Source of the DNA: Pseudomonadota bacterium
Lineage (GTDB): Bacteria > Pseudomonadota > Gammaproteobacteria > Steroidobacterales > Steroidobacteraceae
NCBI GenBank assembly: GCA_021843755.1
Contig: JAKBWB010000063.1
Coordinates: 24,704 to 88,703, forward strand
DNA length: 64,000 nucleotides
Direction of reading: 5' to 3'
Shown here in pieces: positions 24,713 through 34,205 of this stretch (position 1 is the first letter of the stretch; the number at the start of each line of letters is the position of its first letter). A program made the translations under genes and the position numbers. The notes under the pieces were generated by a model, which worked only from the letters and a program-made list of their open reading frames with translations, had not been told where the DNA came from and ran no database searches.

Positions 24713-25501
24713 GTGTTCACGCTCAATCCGTTTGCCGAACTTCCCGCCTCCATACCACCGGTCGCGATGCAGGCCTATGTGGCGGCCATGTTCGCGCTGG
24801 TCGTATGTGGCACGCTGATCGATCTGGCCCACAAGCGAAGCGCCCGGTACTTCTTCAATCACCGCCGGACCGTGCAGTCGGCCGCGACCCGCCGGATCGG
24901 GGGCGCGGAAACAGCGGGGCTCGCGATCCAGACGCTCGTGATCACGGGCCTCGCCGCCGGTGAATTCTGCAATCCGTGGCGAAGGATCACCCATCTGCTG
25001 ACGATGTACGGCTTCCTGCTCTATGTCATCACCACTGTCCTGATGGTCTTCGCGTATCCCGCCACCGGGGCGCCTGCCCCGCCGATCGTGCCCGAGCTCT
25101 GGTATCTCGGCGCCGCGTTGATTTGCCTGGGCGGCTACTGGTTCTGGCTCCTGCTGCGCGTCGACGTCGCCGCCGAAGGCCACTCGCCGCTGCGCCTGGT
25201 GCGCGCCGATCTGTTCATCCTCGCCCTGCTCTCGAGCGCGACGTTCGGGCTGATCTGGGCACGCCTGCAGACGGCGGGTGATTCAACCTCCGCCAGCGTA
25301 TTTTTCGGTCTGTATCTGCTCGGCACCACGGTCCTGTTCGGCTCCGTTCCCTGGTCGAAGTTCGCCCACATGTTCTACAAACCGGCCGCGGCGTTTCAGC
25401 GGCGCATCGAGCACGCGAACGGTTATCGCCGCAACCTGCCCGCTCCGGCAGACCGGCCCGAGACCCTCGGCAGCGCCATCCGCCCGCCGCGCAACTTCTG
25501 A
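24713..25501 (+). CDS. aprM: AprM, membrane anchor of APS reductase
   Basis: A 262-residue membrane protein with about five hydrophobic helices (AMFALVVCGTLIDL, TLVITGLAAGEF, LLTMYGFLLYVITTVLMVF, LWYLGAALICLGGYWFWLLL, LFILALLSSATFGLIW). His residues suitable for heme or quinone sites lie near helices (RITHLLTMYGF, KFAHMFYKP). AprM takes the place of QmoABC in many sulfur-oxidising bacteria and connects AprBA to the quinone pool. GTG start. It is 12 bp upstream of aprB. Confidence 0.88.
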   Translation: MFTLNPFAELPASIPPVAMQAYVAAMFALVVCGTLIDLAHKRSARYFFNHRRTVQSAATRRIGGAETAGLAIQTLVITGLAAGEFCNPWRRITHLLTMYGFLLYVITTVLMVFAYPATGAPAPPIVPELWYLGAALICLGGYWFWLLLRVDVAAEGHSPLRLVRADLFILALLSSATFGLIWARLQTAGDSTSASVFFGLYLLGTTVLFGSVPWSKFAHMFYKPAAAFQRRIEHANGYRRNLPAPADRPETLGSAIRPPRNF

Positions 25502-25513
25502 GGAGCACCCCTC

Positions 25514-25978
25514 ATGCCCACGTTTGTCTACATGACGAGCTGCGACGGCTGCGGCTACTGCGTCGACATCTGCCCGTCCGACATCATGCACATCGATCCC
25601 ACGTACCGGCGCGCATACAACGCCGAGCCCAACATGTGCTGGGAATGCTACTCGTGCGTGAAGGCCTGCCCGCAGCAGGCCATCGACTGCCGGGGTTACG
25701 CCGACTTCTCCCCCCTGGGCCACAGCGTGCGGGTGCTGCGCGAGCCGCAGAAGGGCACCGTTTCGTGGCGGATCAAGTTTCGCGACGGCCGGGAGAAGAA
25801 CTTCGTCTCGCCCATCAGAACCACGCCCTGGGGGTCGATCAAAGGTCCGTCCGATTACACGCTGCCGGCCGCGGCGGCGCTGAAGTCGCAGGAACTCGCC
25901 CATGAGCCCGAGGCGCTCAAGGTCGCGGTCTTGCCCACGCTCGCACGCAGTCGCTTCAAGAAAGGGTTGGTGTCATGA
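25514..25978 (+). CDS. aprB: AprB, adenylylsulfate reductase beta subunit
   Basis: A 154-residue protein with two [4Fe-4S] motifs, CDGCGYCVDICP and CWECYSCVKACP, in the N-terminal 60 residues, and the characteristic C-terminal tail (GSIKGPSDYTLP) that wraps AprA. It transfers electrons from the AprA flavin to the membrane partner. It overlaps aprA by four bases (ATGA at 25975-25978). In the oxidative direction AprBA converts sulfite plus AMP to APS. Confidence 0.95.
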   Translation: MPTFVYMTSCDGCGYCVDICPSDIMHIDPTYRRAYNAEPNMCWECYSCVKACPQQAIDCRGYADFSPLGHSVRVLREPQKGTVSWRIKFRDGREKNFVSPIRTTPWGSIKGPSDYTLPAAAALKSQELAHEPEALKVAVLPTLARSRFKKGLVS

Positions 25979-27807
25979 GCCGCAAAACTGTATACGTCGA
26001 CGCGGACATCCTCGTCATTGGCGGCGGCATGGCCGGGTGCGGCGCCACGTACGAATCCCGATATTGGGGCCGGGACCTGAAGATCGTCTGCGTCGAAAAG
26101 GCCAACATCGAGCGCAGCGGCGCGGTAGCCCAGGGCCTGTACGCAATCAACTGCTACATGGGCATGCACTGGAACGAGAACCAGCCCGAGGATCACGTGC
26201 GCTACGCGCGCAACGACCTCATGGGGCTGGTCAGGGAGGATCTCGGCTACGACATCGCGCGCCATGTCGATGCCACCGTGCACAAGTTCGAGGAGTGGGG
26301 TCTGCCGATCATGAAGGACCCCAAGACCGGCCGGTACCAGCGCGAAGGCAAATGGCAGATCATGATCCATGGCGAAAGCTACAAGCCGATCGTCGCCGAG
26401 GCCGCGCGCAAGGCCGCGAGCGAGGTCTACAACCGCGTCATGGTGACGCACCTGCTCATGGACAGCAAGCGGCCCAAGCGGGTCGCGGGCGCTGTCGGCT
26501 TCAACGTCCGCACGGGTGATTTCTACGTCTTCCGCGCCAAGGCGGTCATCGTCGCCGCCGGCGGCGCATCGCACATCTTCAAGCCGCGGGCCGCCGGCGA
26601 AGGCATGGGCAGGACATGGTACGCGCCCTGGAGCAGCGCCTCCGCCTATGCCCTGCCGATCCTGGCGGGTGCGAAGATGACCCAGATGGAAAACCGCATC
26701 GTCTTGACACGGTTCAAGGACGGCTATGGCCCGGTCGGCGCCTACTTCCTGCATCTGAAGACCTATACACAGAACGCCTATGGGCAGGATTACGAGGCGT
26801 TCTGGCGCGACTCGATCGAGCAGATGGTCGGTGACTACGTCAATCACCATCCGGTACCGACCTGCCTGCGCAATCATGCGTTGCTCGAGGAGGTCAAGGC
26901 CGGCCGAGGTCCGATCCGCATGGTGACCACCGAGGCATTCAAGGATCCACACAAGGAGACCGTCGGCTGGGAAAACTTCCTCGGCATGACCGTCGGCCAG
27001 GCGGTCGTGTGGGCGTCCCAGAACATCGATCCCAAGGAGATCAATCCGGAGCTCACCACATCCGAGCCGTACGTCATGGGATCACATGCGACCTGCTCAG
27101 GCGCCTGGGCGAGCGGGCCGGAAGATTACGCGCCGGGGGACTACCAATGGGGCTACAACCGGATGATGACCGTCGAGGGACTGTTCGGTGCCGGCGACAC
27201 CATCGGCGGCACGGCCCACAAATTCTCCTCCGGGTCCTTCACGGAGGGCCGGATCGCCGCCAAGGCGGCAGTGCGCTATATCACGGACCTGGGCCACGAC
27301 GCGCCCAAGGTCAGCGAGGCGGAATACACCGAGCTGAAGAAGATCGTCTACGCGCCCCTGGAGAACTATCGCGTCGGCCGCAATGAGATCGTGGCCGGAA
27401 CGGTCTCGCCGAGCTATCTGTTGCCGCTGCACGGACTGCAGCGCCTGGAGAAGATCATGGACGAGTACGTTGGGGGCATCAGCGCTCACTACACGACCAA
27501 TCAACCCCTGTTGACCCGCGGGCTCGAGCTGCTGGCCATGCTGAAGGAGGATCTGGCCCGCCTCGGGGCAGAAGACCTGCACCAGCTGCAGCGCGCCTGG
27601 GAACTGCAGCACCGGGTCCTCGCCTCCGAGTGCGTGACGCAGCACACTCTGTTCCGCCAGGAGACGCGCTGGCCCGGCTACTACTACCGCGCCGATCATC
27701 CGCGACTGGATGACAAGGATTGGCATTGCTTCACCCTGTCGCGCTATGACCGGCAGTCCGGACAGTGGGAGATGGAGAAGGCGCCCGTGTACCACATCAT
27801 CGACTGA
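25975..27807 (+). CDS. aprA: AprA, adenylylsulfate reductase alpha subunit
   Basis: A 610-residue FAD enzyme of the fumarate-reductase fold. FAD motif ADILVIGGGMAGCGATYES near residues 9-27; active-site blocks ERSGAVAQGLYAIN, MLENR-like MTQMENRIVLTRFKDGYGPVGA, and HATCSGAWASGPEDYAP. Length and motifs match full-size AprA. In sulfur oxidisers it oxidises sulfite to APS in the cytoplasm, the step after sHdr. It lies between aprB (ATGA overlap) and sat (22-bp gap). Confidence 0.95.
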   Translation: MSRKTVYVDADILVIGGGMAGCGATYESRYWGRDLKIVCVEKANIERSGAVAQGLYAINCYMGMHWNENQPEDHVRYARNDLMGLVREDLGYDIARHVDATVHKFEEWGLPIMKDPKTGRYQREGKWQIMIHGESYKPIVAEAARKAASEVYNRVMVTHLLMDSKRPKRVAGAVGFNVRTGDFYVFRAKAVIVAAGGASHIFKPRAAGEGMGRTWYAPWSSASAYALPILAGAKMTQMENRIVLTRFKDGYGPVGAYFLHLKTYTQNAYGQDYEAFWRDSIEQMVGDYVNHHPVPTCLRNHALLEEVKAGRGPIRMVTTEAFKDPHKETVGWENFLGMTVGQAVVWASQNIDPKEINPELTTSEPYVMGSHATCSGAWASGPEDYAPGDYQWGYNRMMTVEGLFGAGDTIGGTAHKFSSGSFTEGRIAAKAAVRYITDLGHDAPKVSEAEYTELKKIVYAPLENYRVGRNEIVAGTVSPSYLLPLHGLQRLEKIMDEYVGGISAHYTTNQPLLTRGLELLAMLKEDLARLGAEDLHQLQRAWELQHRVLASECVTQHTLFRQETRWPGYYYRADHPRLDDKDWHCFTLSRYDRQSGQWEMEKAPVYHIID

Positions 27808-27828
27808 TCGCCGCGCGCGCCGACGGCC

Positions 27829-29025
27829 ATGTCGCATCTCGTACCCCCGCACGGCTCGGCTTGCGTTCGGCCGCTGCTGCTGCCGCGAGAACAACGGTCC
27901 GAGGCGCGCGCCCGCGCCGGCGGCTTGCGCGCAATCCCGCTCGACTCCCGTGCGGTTTCCGACGTGCTCATGCTCGCCATGGGAGCGTACACGCCTCTGG
28001 AGGGCTTCATGGGGCAGGACGATTGGCGCGGATCCTGCGTGGACATGAAGCTGGCCAGCGGCCTGTTCTGGCCTATCCCAATCACCCTGCCCGTCCCATC
28101 CGACTTGGCGGACCGTATCCGCGTCGGGGAGGAAGTGGCGCTCACCGCCGGACGCAGCGGCGAGATCTTGGCGATCCTGGAGGTCGGCGAGAAATACGCC
28201 ATCGATAAGGAGACCGAGGCCGAGCACGTCTACCGCACGCGAGATGCCCGGCACCCGGGCGTCGCGAAACTTTTGCGGCAGGGCGGGGTCAATCTGGCTG
28301 GGCGAGTACTGGCGCTGAGCGAAGGGGAATATCCGGCTCGTTATCCGGGGCTGTACATCCGCCCGGCAGAGTCCCGGGCCCTGTTCGTCGAGAAGGGCTG
28401 GTCCCGCATCGCCGCCTTTCAGACCCGCAACCCGATGCACCGCAGTCACGAATACCTGGTCAAGATCGCCATCGAAGTGCTGGACGGCGTGTTCATTCAT
28501 CAGGTGCTCGGGGAATTGAAGCCAGGTGACATCCCGGCCGAGGTGCGCACGCGCGCGGTGCGGGCCATGGTCGACAACTACTTCCAGCCGGGAACCGTCA
28601 TTCAGGCGGGCTACCCCATCGAGATGCGCTATGCGGGCCCGCGCGAGGCGCTGCTGCACGCCCTGATCCGCCAGAACTTCGGGTGCTCGCACCTCATCGT
28701 CGGCCGCGACCATGCCGGTGTCGGCGATTACTACGGACCCTTCGATGCCCAGCGCATCTTCGATCAATTGTGGGACGGCGCCCTTGAAACCACCCCACTG
28801 AAGCTCGATATCACGTTTTATTGCCGGAAATGCGCGGGCATGGCGACTTCGCGGACCTGTCCTCACGATCCCGAGCACCACATCGCGATTTCCGGCACGC
28901 GGCTGCGGGAAATGCTCTCCACCGGGATGGACGTCCCGCCCGAGTTCAGCCGGCCGGAGGTGGCGGCGATTCTCAGAGAGTATTACGCTGGCGCGCGCGC
29001 GGCGCAGGCTGGCTCCGAACCATGA
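27829..29025 (+). CDS. sat: Sat, ATP sulfurylase
   Basis: A 398-residue dissimilatory ATP sulfurylase. Active-site motifs are QTRNPMHRSHEY, GRDHAGVGDYYG and ISGTRLREML, and a Cys/His zinc-like knuckle CRKCAGMATSRTCPHDPEHH lies near the C-terminus, as in the homo-oligomeric bacterial/archaeal enzymes. Here it converts APS plus pyrophosphate to sulfate and ATP, giving substrate-level ATP. It overlaps the downstream phosphoesterase gene by ATGA. Confidence 0.95.
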   Translation: MSHLVPPHGSACVRPLLLPREQRSEARARAGGLRAIPLDSRAVSDVLMLAMGAYTPLEGFMGQDDWRGSCVDMKLASGLFWPIPITLPVPSDLADRIRVGEEVALTAGRSGEILAILEVGEKYAIDKETEAEHVYRTRDARHPGVAKLLRQGGVNLAGRVLALSEGEYPARYPGLYIRPAESRALFVEKGWSRIAAFQTRNPMHRSHEYLVKIAIEVLDGVFIHQVLGELKPGDIPAEVRTRAVRAMVDNYFQPGTVIQAGYPIEMRYAGPREALLHALIRQNFGCSHLIVGRDHAGVGDYYGPFDAQRIFDQLWDGALETTPLKLDITFYCRKCAGMATSRTCPHDPEHHIAISGTRLREMLSTGMDVPPEFSRPEVAAILREYYAGARAAQAGSEP

Positions 29026-29813
29026 TCATCGCGCAGATATCCGATACCCACATCGCCCGCACCGTACCCGACGCTGAACAAAGAGCCGCCGATCTCGCGC
29101 GCACGATTGCCGATATCAACGCCCTCGATCCAGCCCCCGATGCGATCATCCACACCGGCGACGTCACCCACGGCGGACGGCGCGAGGACTGTGAGTTGGC
29201 GGCCGCCTTGCTGCGCCAGGCGCAAGCGCCGGTGTACATCGCCCCTGGAAACCGCGATGATCGGGACAACCTGCGCCGGGCGTTCTCGCCATGGGCCTGC
29301 CGCGCCGCCGCCACCGGATTCCTCACGTATGCCGTGGATGACTTCCCGGTCAGGCTGATCGCGGTGGACACGGTGACCACGCACAGCAACAAGGGCGACT
29401 TCTGTCCAGAGCGGCTCGAGCGTCTGGTCGAGCTGATCGACGCCGAGCACACCAAGCCGATCGCGGCATTCATGCATCATCCGCCGTTCGTGGTCCCCGT
29501 GGGGCCGGATCCGCTCAATTTCGTCACGCCCGAGGCCATGGCACGGCTCCAGCGGGCGCTGCGGCACTCGCAGCGCGTGACCGCCGTGTTCTGCGGCCAC
29601 GTCCATCGCTCGACCGGCGGGCGGATCGGGGAGATTTCCGTGATGGTGACGCCCTGCACGGCGACCGGCCTGCGCAAGGGCAATTATCCGGCTCGGATGC
29701 ACGACCAGCCGGTCTATCATTTACACCGGTTCGATGCCGCTCACGGGTTCGCGACCGAGGCAAGGATCGTTGCAGCGGCGACCGGGAACGACGATGCCGC
29801 CAGAGGAGCATAG
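29022..29813 (+). CDS. CpdA-like calcineurin-fold phosphoesterase
   Basis: A 263-residue metallophosphoesterase. Metal-binding motifs: SDTH (residues 7-10), HTGDVTHGG, PGNRDD, MHHPPF and CGHVHRS, in the order of the CpdA/cAMP phosphodiesterase subgroup. The start overlaps the sat stop (ATGA at 29022-29025), so translation is coupled to sulfate production. Substrates could be cyclic nucleotides or an adenylate by-product such as APS or PAP; the sequence does not decide. Attachment to sat suggests a nucleotide substrate of this pathway. Confidence 0.8.
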   Translation: MIIAQISDTHIARTVPDAEQRAADLARTIADINALDPAPDAIIHTGDVTHGGRREDCELAAALLRQAQAPVYIAPGNRDDRDNLRRAFSPWACRAAATGFLTYAVDDFPVRLIAVDTVTTHSNKGDFCPERLERLVELIDAEHTKPIAAFMHHPPFVVPVGPDPLNFVTPEAMARLQRALRHSQRVTAVFCGHVHRSTGGRIGEISVMVTPCTATGLRKGNYPARMHDQPVYHLHRFDAAHGFATEARIVAAATGNDDAARGA

Positions 29814-29815
29814 AG

Positions 29816-30280
29816 ATGAGAATCGAGGATTTTCTGCAGCGCTCGCGTCAACAGGTGGTGACGTGCGGGCCAAATGACAGTCTGGAGACCGCTGCGAAGC
29901 TCCTGCACGAGCATCGCATCGGTGCCATGCCGGTCTGCGAGTCGGGCCCGGGCTCGCGCATGATCGGGATCGTCTCCGAGCGTGATCTGGTCAGGGCCCT
30001 GGCAACCGATGCGCGGCGCCTGCCGAACATGCGCGTCCGCGACCTCATGACCGCGGACGTAGTGACTTTCTCGCCGGATGAGACGATGCAGGCCGCACAG
30101 GCACTGATGCGCAACAGGGGATTCCGCCACCTGCCGATCGTGGAAGGCCAGCGCCTGCTCGGCATCCTCTCGATTCGAGACACGCTGGCGAGCCGCCTGG
30201 AAGAATCCCGGATCGAAATCGACACCCTGCGCGATTTCGCCCTCGCCGCTCGATGCCTTCCGCTCGACCCCAGCGGTTGA
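29816..30280 (+). CDS. CBS-domain protein
   Basis: A 154-residue protein made of two CBS motifs: TAAKLLHEHRIGAMPVCE...IGIVSERDLVRAL (residues ~24-64) and MQAAQALMRNRGFRHLPIVE...LGILSIRDTLASRL (~86-126). CBS pairs bind adenosine nucleotides. It starts 2 bp after the phosphoesterase stop and is the last gene of the apr-sat unit, consistent with an AMP/APS/ATP sensor for the pathway. Confidence 0.85.
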   Translation: MRIEDFLQRSRQQVVTCGPNDSLETAAKLLHEHRIGAMPVCESGPGSRMIGIVSERDLVRALATDARRLPNMRVRDLMTADVVTFSPDETMQAAQALMRNRGFRHLPIVEGQRLLGILSIRDTLASRLEESRIEIDTLRDFALAARCLPLDPSG

Positions 30281-30789
30281 GGGCACGGAACCGCCCCGCC
30301 TGCGCGCCTCCCGAGACCCGCCTGACGGGTCGGGGATCATGAGTTCCCGTCCAATTTCGGCGCCGCTCGCGGCGTCCTGACGCCGCACCGCGCCCGGAGC
30401 CCGGCGCGCCCACCGTCAATACGCCGAGCCGAACGGATGCCGCGCCGGACGCAGCCACCGCCTGCTGGCGATCAGCACCGGACCGCCCGATCATGGGTGC
30501 GGGTCTCAAGCGCCCGATCGCTGAACCCAGCGAATTCCCGAACGAATTTCCCGCCACTGCGGCGCGCGCGTCGGTCTGGCGGGGACATGCCACTGCAGGG
30601 ACTTGCGGCGCCGCAAGACAGCCGCCCTGAATCTGCGGGAACCTCGAGAATAGAGTGGGCACACCGGATAAGCCACACCCCGAGTCACGGTGGCGCAGCA
30701 GCCGCAGTGGCAGTGCCTCCGCATATCCGACCACGGACACCGCACGACACGGGGTGCGACCCGGCGCTGACTGGTTGACCGAGCACGCA
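30281..30789. other. Intergenic region before the TonB-dependent receptor
   Basis: No gene accepted. A short hairpin GACCCG-CCTGA-CGGGTC follows the CBS gene but lacks a T-run, so it is only a weak terminator candidate. In-frame codons upstream of 30790 are Ser/Arg-rich and were not taken as coding. Confidence 0.35.
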
Positions 30790-33693
30790 ATGCGCCGAGG
30801 GTATCCGGAACGGACCTTCGAGCGTCTGAGAGTACAGCCTCTGCCGATAGCCCTGCGGCAACTGCTCGGGCTGTGCGCCTGCCTGGCCACGGCGAAGGCA
30901 CTGGCCGCTCCTCCCCGCTCCGGTCCCCCAGCGACGCTCGGGCAGGTCGTGGTAGAGGCATCGCGGCCGCCGGCCCTGGGTCTCGATACGGGCGCGCCGG
31001 TGAAAATATTGACAGCGACCGCGCTGCGCAATCTCGGCGTCGACAACCTGGGGCAGGCGTTGCGGCTGATGCCGATCTTCGGCAGCGCCAACGGCCTGGG
31101 AACGGCGAGCACCAACAAATTCACCAATGGCGGCGAGCAGAGCGCCGATCTGTTCGATTTGAACCATTCGCGGCTCGTTATTCTGGTGAACGGCCAACGC
31201 TGGATTCAGGGCGCGCAGGGGGACACCGATCTGTCCACCTTTCCCGTGGCGCTGATTCAGCGCATCGAGGTCTACCCGGCGCGCGGAGCGGTACGGTACG
31301 GCGACGCGGCGCTTGCCGGCGTGGTGAATATCATCACGGTGCCCGCCTTCAACGGCGTGATGGCCACGGCTGGAACGGGAGACTCGCAAGGCAGCGGCCA
31401 CTGGGATGGCCCGCACACCTGGGCCAGCCTCGCGCTCGGACGCAGGGGCAAATCCTCCGGCCTCATGGCGCTGCTCAGCTGGTCCGATCAGAGCGCCATC
31501 TCCGCGGCCGATCGCGGACTGACCGCTGGCCCTCTGCCCGGCACGGGCTTGTCGCGCTTAAGTCCAATCACCCCCTACGGACAGTTCGAGTTCATGCCCA
31601 CGGGCGGGCCATATGCCAACTCGAGCCTCTGTCCCGCTCAGCCCGAGGGCACCCGGCTGTGCGATCTCACCGCGACGCGCGGCGCAGCGGGCGGCTTCAG
31701 CCCGGTCACCGCGACCGACCGGTTCAATACCTTTCCGTACAACGATCTGATCATGCCGCTTCAGCAATGGGGCTTCTACGTCAGCGGCTTTCACCGGCTC
31801 GGGACCGGGATCAGAGTCGATGCGAGCATCTTCGTCGGCCGACGGACGGCGGATCAGGAGGGGCCACCGACCACCCTCACGCTGGGAACCTCAGGCCTGC
31901 CGATCTCCGTCAGCGCCAGCCAACCCTACAATCCTTTTGACATTGCGCTCGAGTCGAGCGGGCCGAACGCCAACCTCGTCGGTCTCTCCGAGCGCCTGCA
32001 GGCCCTGGGCCCGGTCGTGTTCACCGATACATCCGACACCTACCGCGCCACCCTTTCCTTTCGGGGCAGCATCGATCGCGACGCGCCCTCTGCCTGGCGC
32101 TGGCACGTGGCGTATTTGTGGTCTTCGAGCCGAGTCAACGACCAGAATCGCGGTCGGGTCAATCTGAGCAATCTCGCCCTGGCGCTCGGCAGCCCGTCCG
32201 TCTGCGCATCGATTCCCTCATGCACGCCGATCAATCTTTTCGGCGGACCGGGTGCCGTCACGCCGGCCATGAGCGCCTTCATCGGCCTGGCCGAGCATAA
32301 CCGGATCGCCAACACGCTGCAGACCGTCAGCGCGTCGATCTCGCAGGCCGATCTATTCAGACTTCCGGCCGGCCCCGTTGCGCTAGGCGTGGGTTACCAG
32401 TACGAGGCCCAGCATGGAGACTTCCAACCCAATGCGGCGGCTGCCCGGGGAATCGACAGCGCCGTGCCGCTGGTGCGCGTCCCATCCTATGTCGGCGGCT
32501 ATGCCGGCAATGCCCTATGGACCGAGATCATCGCACCGCTCATCGGCGGCGCTCATGCGCTCACCTTCGGCGGCGGCGTTCGTGGGTACGATTTCTCGCA
32601 TACCGGCTCCGGCGCCGTCGGGGAATCGACCCTGTCCTTCGACGCAACCCGGCACTTGAGCCTTCAAGCCGGATGGGCCCAGGGGTTTCGCACGCCGGAC
32701 CTCCGCGAGCTCGGCGAGCCCAGTCCGGCCGCCGCGGCCGCCATCAGCGATCCGTGCAGCGGCTACACGGCCGCCGGCGTTGCGCCTGCCGTTGCCGCGG
32801 CCTGTTCGTCCACGGGTGTCCCAGCCGGCTACCTCCAGACCAATCCAGACGTGCAAACGCTGCAAACCGGCAATCCCGCCCTGCAGGCCGAGCGCAGCAA
32901 CAACATCTGGCTGAGCGTCAAGTGGAGCCCGGGCACCGTGCCGGGCCTGTCGGTCAACGTGGCGTACTACCGCATCAAGATCAACAGCGCGATCAGCCGG
33001 CCGAGCGCCCAGCAGACGCTGTTGGATTGCTACGCGCTCGGAAATGCCTCCGCCTGCTCGGGCATCAGCCGGGCGGCCGACGGTCAATTGACGGTCGTTT
33101 CCACCGAGGCGGTCAACAGCCAGAGCATAGCGACCGAGTGGCTGACCGGCGGCGTGCGCTACGTCCGCTCGACGGCACTCGGCGAGTTCTCGCTGCGCGC
33201 CGACCTCGCCTGGACGCCCGAGTACCAGCTCACCACCGCGAGCGCCCATGGTGCATCGGTGCAGAATCTCGCCGGCGTCGAGCTCGGCTCGGGGTCACCG
33301 AGCGGCATTCCCCGCTGGGACGGCGCCGGCAGCCTCGACTGGCGCTTCGGACCCTGGAACGCCGGCTGGCTGGTCAAGGCGTTTGGTCCCATGACCGAGA
33401 CCTGCACCGACCGGTTCGCCGGGACGCCGTTGAGCTATACGGTGCTCGGCCTATGCTCGCAGCCTGACCTCACGAACTCGAGGCTCTCGCGCAACCGGCT
33501 CGGCACGACGCTCTATCATGATCTGTATTGCGGCTATCGGCTCTCGCGCCGGCTGTCGCTGACGGCCGGAATCGACAATATCTTCGATCAGGGACCGCCG
33601 GTGTCGGTCCTGCAGCCGCTGCACTACGACGCATCGATCTATCCGGCACCCGGCCGGACGCTGTACGCGATGGTGAATTTCAGGATGGAATAG
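30790..33693 (+). CDS. TonB-dependent outer-membrane receptor
   Basis: A 967-residue receptor. A signal peptide (LRQLLGLCACLATAKALAAPP) ends near residue 40. The plug domain begins QVVVEASRPPALGL and includes LGQALRLMP, LVILVNGQRW and RIEVYPARGAVRYGDAALAGVVNIIT. The beta-barrel region has RTPDLRELGEPS, NPALQAERSNN and a C-terminus RTLYAMVNFRME. ATG 30790 is chosen because upstream in-frame sequence lacks a signal-peptide pattern. The ligand is unknown: no siderophore, cobalamin or ExbB/TonB gene lies nearby. Confidence 0.85.
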   Translation: MRRGYPERTFERLRVQPLPIALRQLLGLCACLATAKALAAPPRSGPPATLGQVVVEASRPPALGLDTGAPVKILTATALRNLGVDNLGQALRLMPIFGSANGLGTASTNKFTNGGEQSADLFDLNHSRLVILVNGQRWIQGAQGDTDLSTFPVALIQRIEVYPARGAVRYGDAALAGVVNIITVPAFNGVMATAGTGDSQGSGHWDGPHTWASLALGRRGKSSGLMALLSWSDQSAISAADRGLTAGPLPGTGLSRLSPITPYGQFEFMPTGGPYANSSLCPAQPEGTRLCDLTATRGAAGGFSPVTATDRFNTFPYNDLIMPLQQWGFYVSGFHRLGTGIRVDASIFVGRRTADQEGPPTTLTLGTSGLPISVSASQPYNPFDIALESSGPNANLVGLSERLQALGPVVFTDTSDTYRATLSFRGSIDRDAPSAWRWHVAYLWSSSRVNDQNRGRVNLSNLALALGSPSVCASIPSCTPINLFGGPGAVTPAMSAFIGLAEHNRIANTLQTVSASISQADLFRLPAGPVALGVGYQYEAQHGDFQPNAAAARGIDSAVPLVRVPSYVGGYAGNALWTEIIAPLIGGAHALTFGGGVRGYDFSHTGSGAVGESTLSFDATRHLSLQAGWAQGFRTPDLRELGEPSPAAAAAISDPCSGYTAAGVAPAVAAACSSTGVPAGYLQTNPDVQTLQTGNPALQAERSNNIWLSVKWSPGTVPGLSVNVAYYRIKINSAISRPSAQQTLLDCYALGNASACSGISRAADGQLTVVSTEAVNSQSIATEWLTGGVRYVRSTALGEFSLRADLAWTPEYQLTTASAHGASVQNLAGVELGSGSPSGIPRWDGAGSLDWRFGPWNAGWLVKAFGPMTETCTDRFAGTPLSYTVLGLCSQPDLTNSRLSRNRLGTTLYHDLYCGYRLSRRLSLTAGIDNIFDQGPPVSVLQPLHYDASIYPAPGRTLYAMVNFRME

Positions 33694-33702
33694 ATTCGCG
33701 GA

Positions 33703-33897
33703 CCCAGCCTGCAACGTCGGCATGCGCAGCGATTTGCGGGCGACTGCCAGCACGGTGAATAGGAACAACGCCGCGCCTGCGGTGCGCAGCGTACCGAACG
33801 CGAAGGGCGGCGCGTAGCTCGGCGCGATCTTCATCACCACCCAATTGCAGCACCGGATCACGGCCAGCACGGCAAGTGCCGCGACCCGGTCCATCAC
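33703..33897 (-). pseudogene. EamA-family transporter remnant
   Basis: The minus-strand frame starting at 33897 reads as the first ~65 residues of a DMT/EamA permease (MMDRVAALAVLAVIRCCNWVVMKIAP, then APPFAFGTLRTAGAALFLF). The remainder of the ~300-residue family is missing: the frame then runs into the antisense of the TonB receptor's 3' end. The gene was therefore cut, probably by the rearrangement that placed the receptor here. Confidence 0.65.
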
Positions 33898-34205
33898 ACT
33901 TCACCACCGATCGCATGATTCATGCAATTTCCACACTCGAAGCCCTGCGCCGTCGCGGCATGACGCGCATGCTCACCCGCGCTCGATACGGCTCGCACGA
34001 GCCAGAGAACTCGTTTTACCAGCACGCTGGCGGCCGTTGCGCCGGCAGCGTCCGGCCCATTGCCGCCTCCGGTCTGTGTCGCGCGCCGCTACACCGCCCC
34101 GCGGGCGACAGGAAGCATCGCGACAGCCAGGATCATGGCGTGCACGACTGCGCGCATCGCGGCAGCCGGATCATTACGATCGGCGGGCATCCGTACGGCT
34201 TTGAC
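33898..34205. other. Gene-free stretch
   Basis: No supported gene. A minus-strand mini-frame resembling a signal peptide (AVVHAMILAVAMLPVARGAV) stops at once and may be debris of a lost gene. The stretch separates the EamA remnant from the nuclease-associated ATPase gene. Confidence 0.3.
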
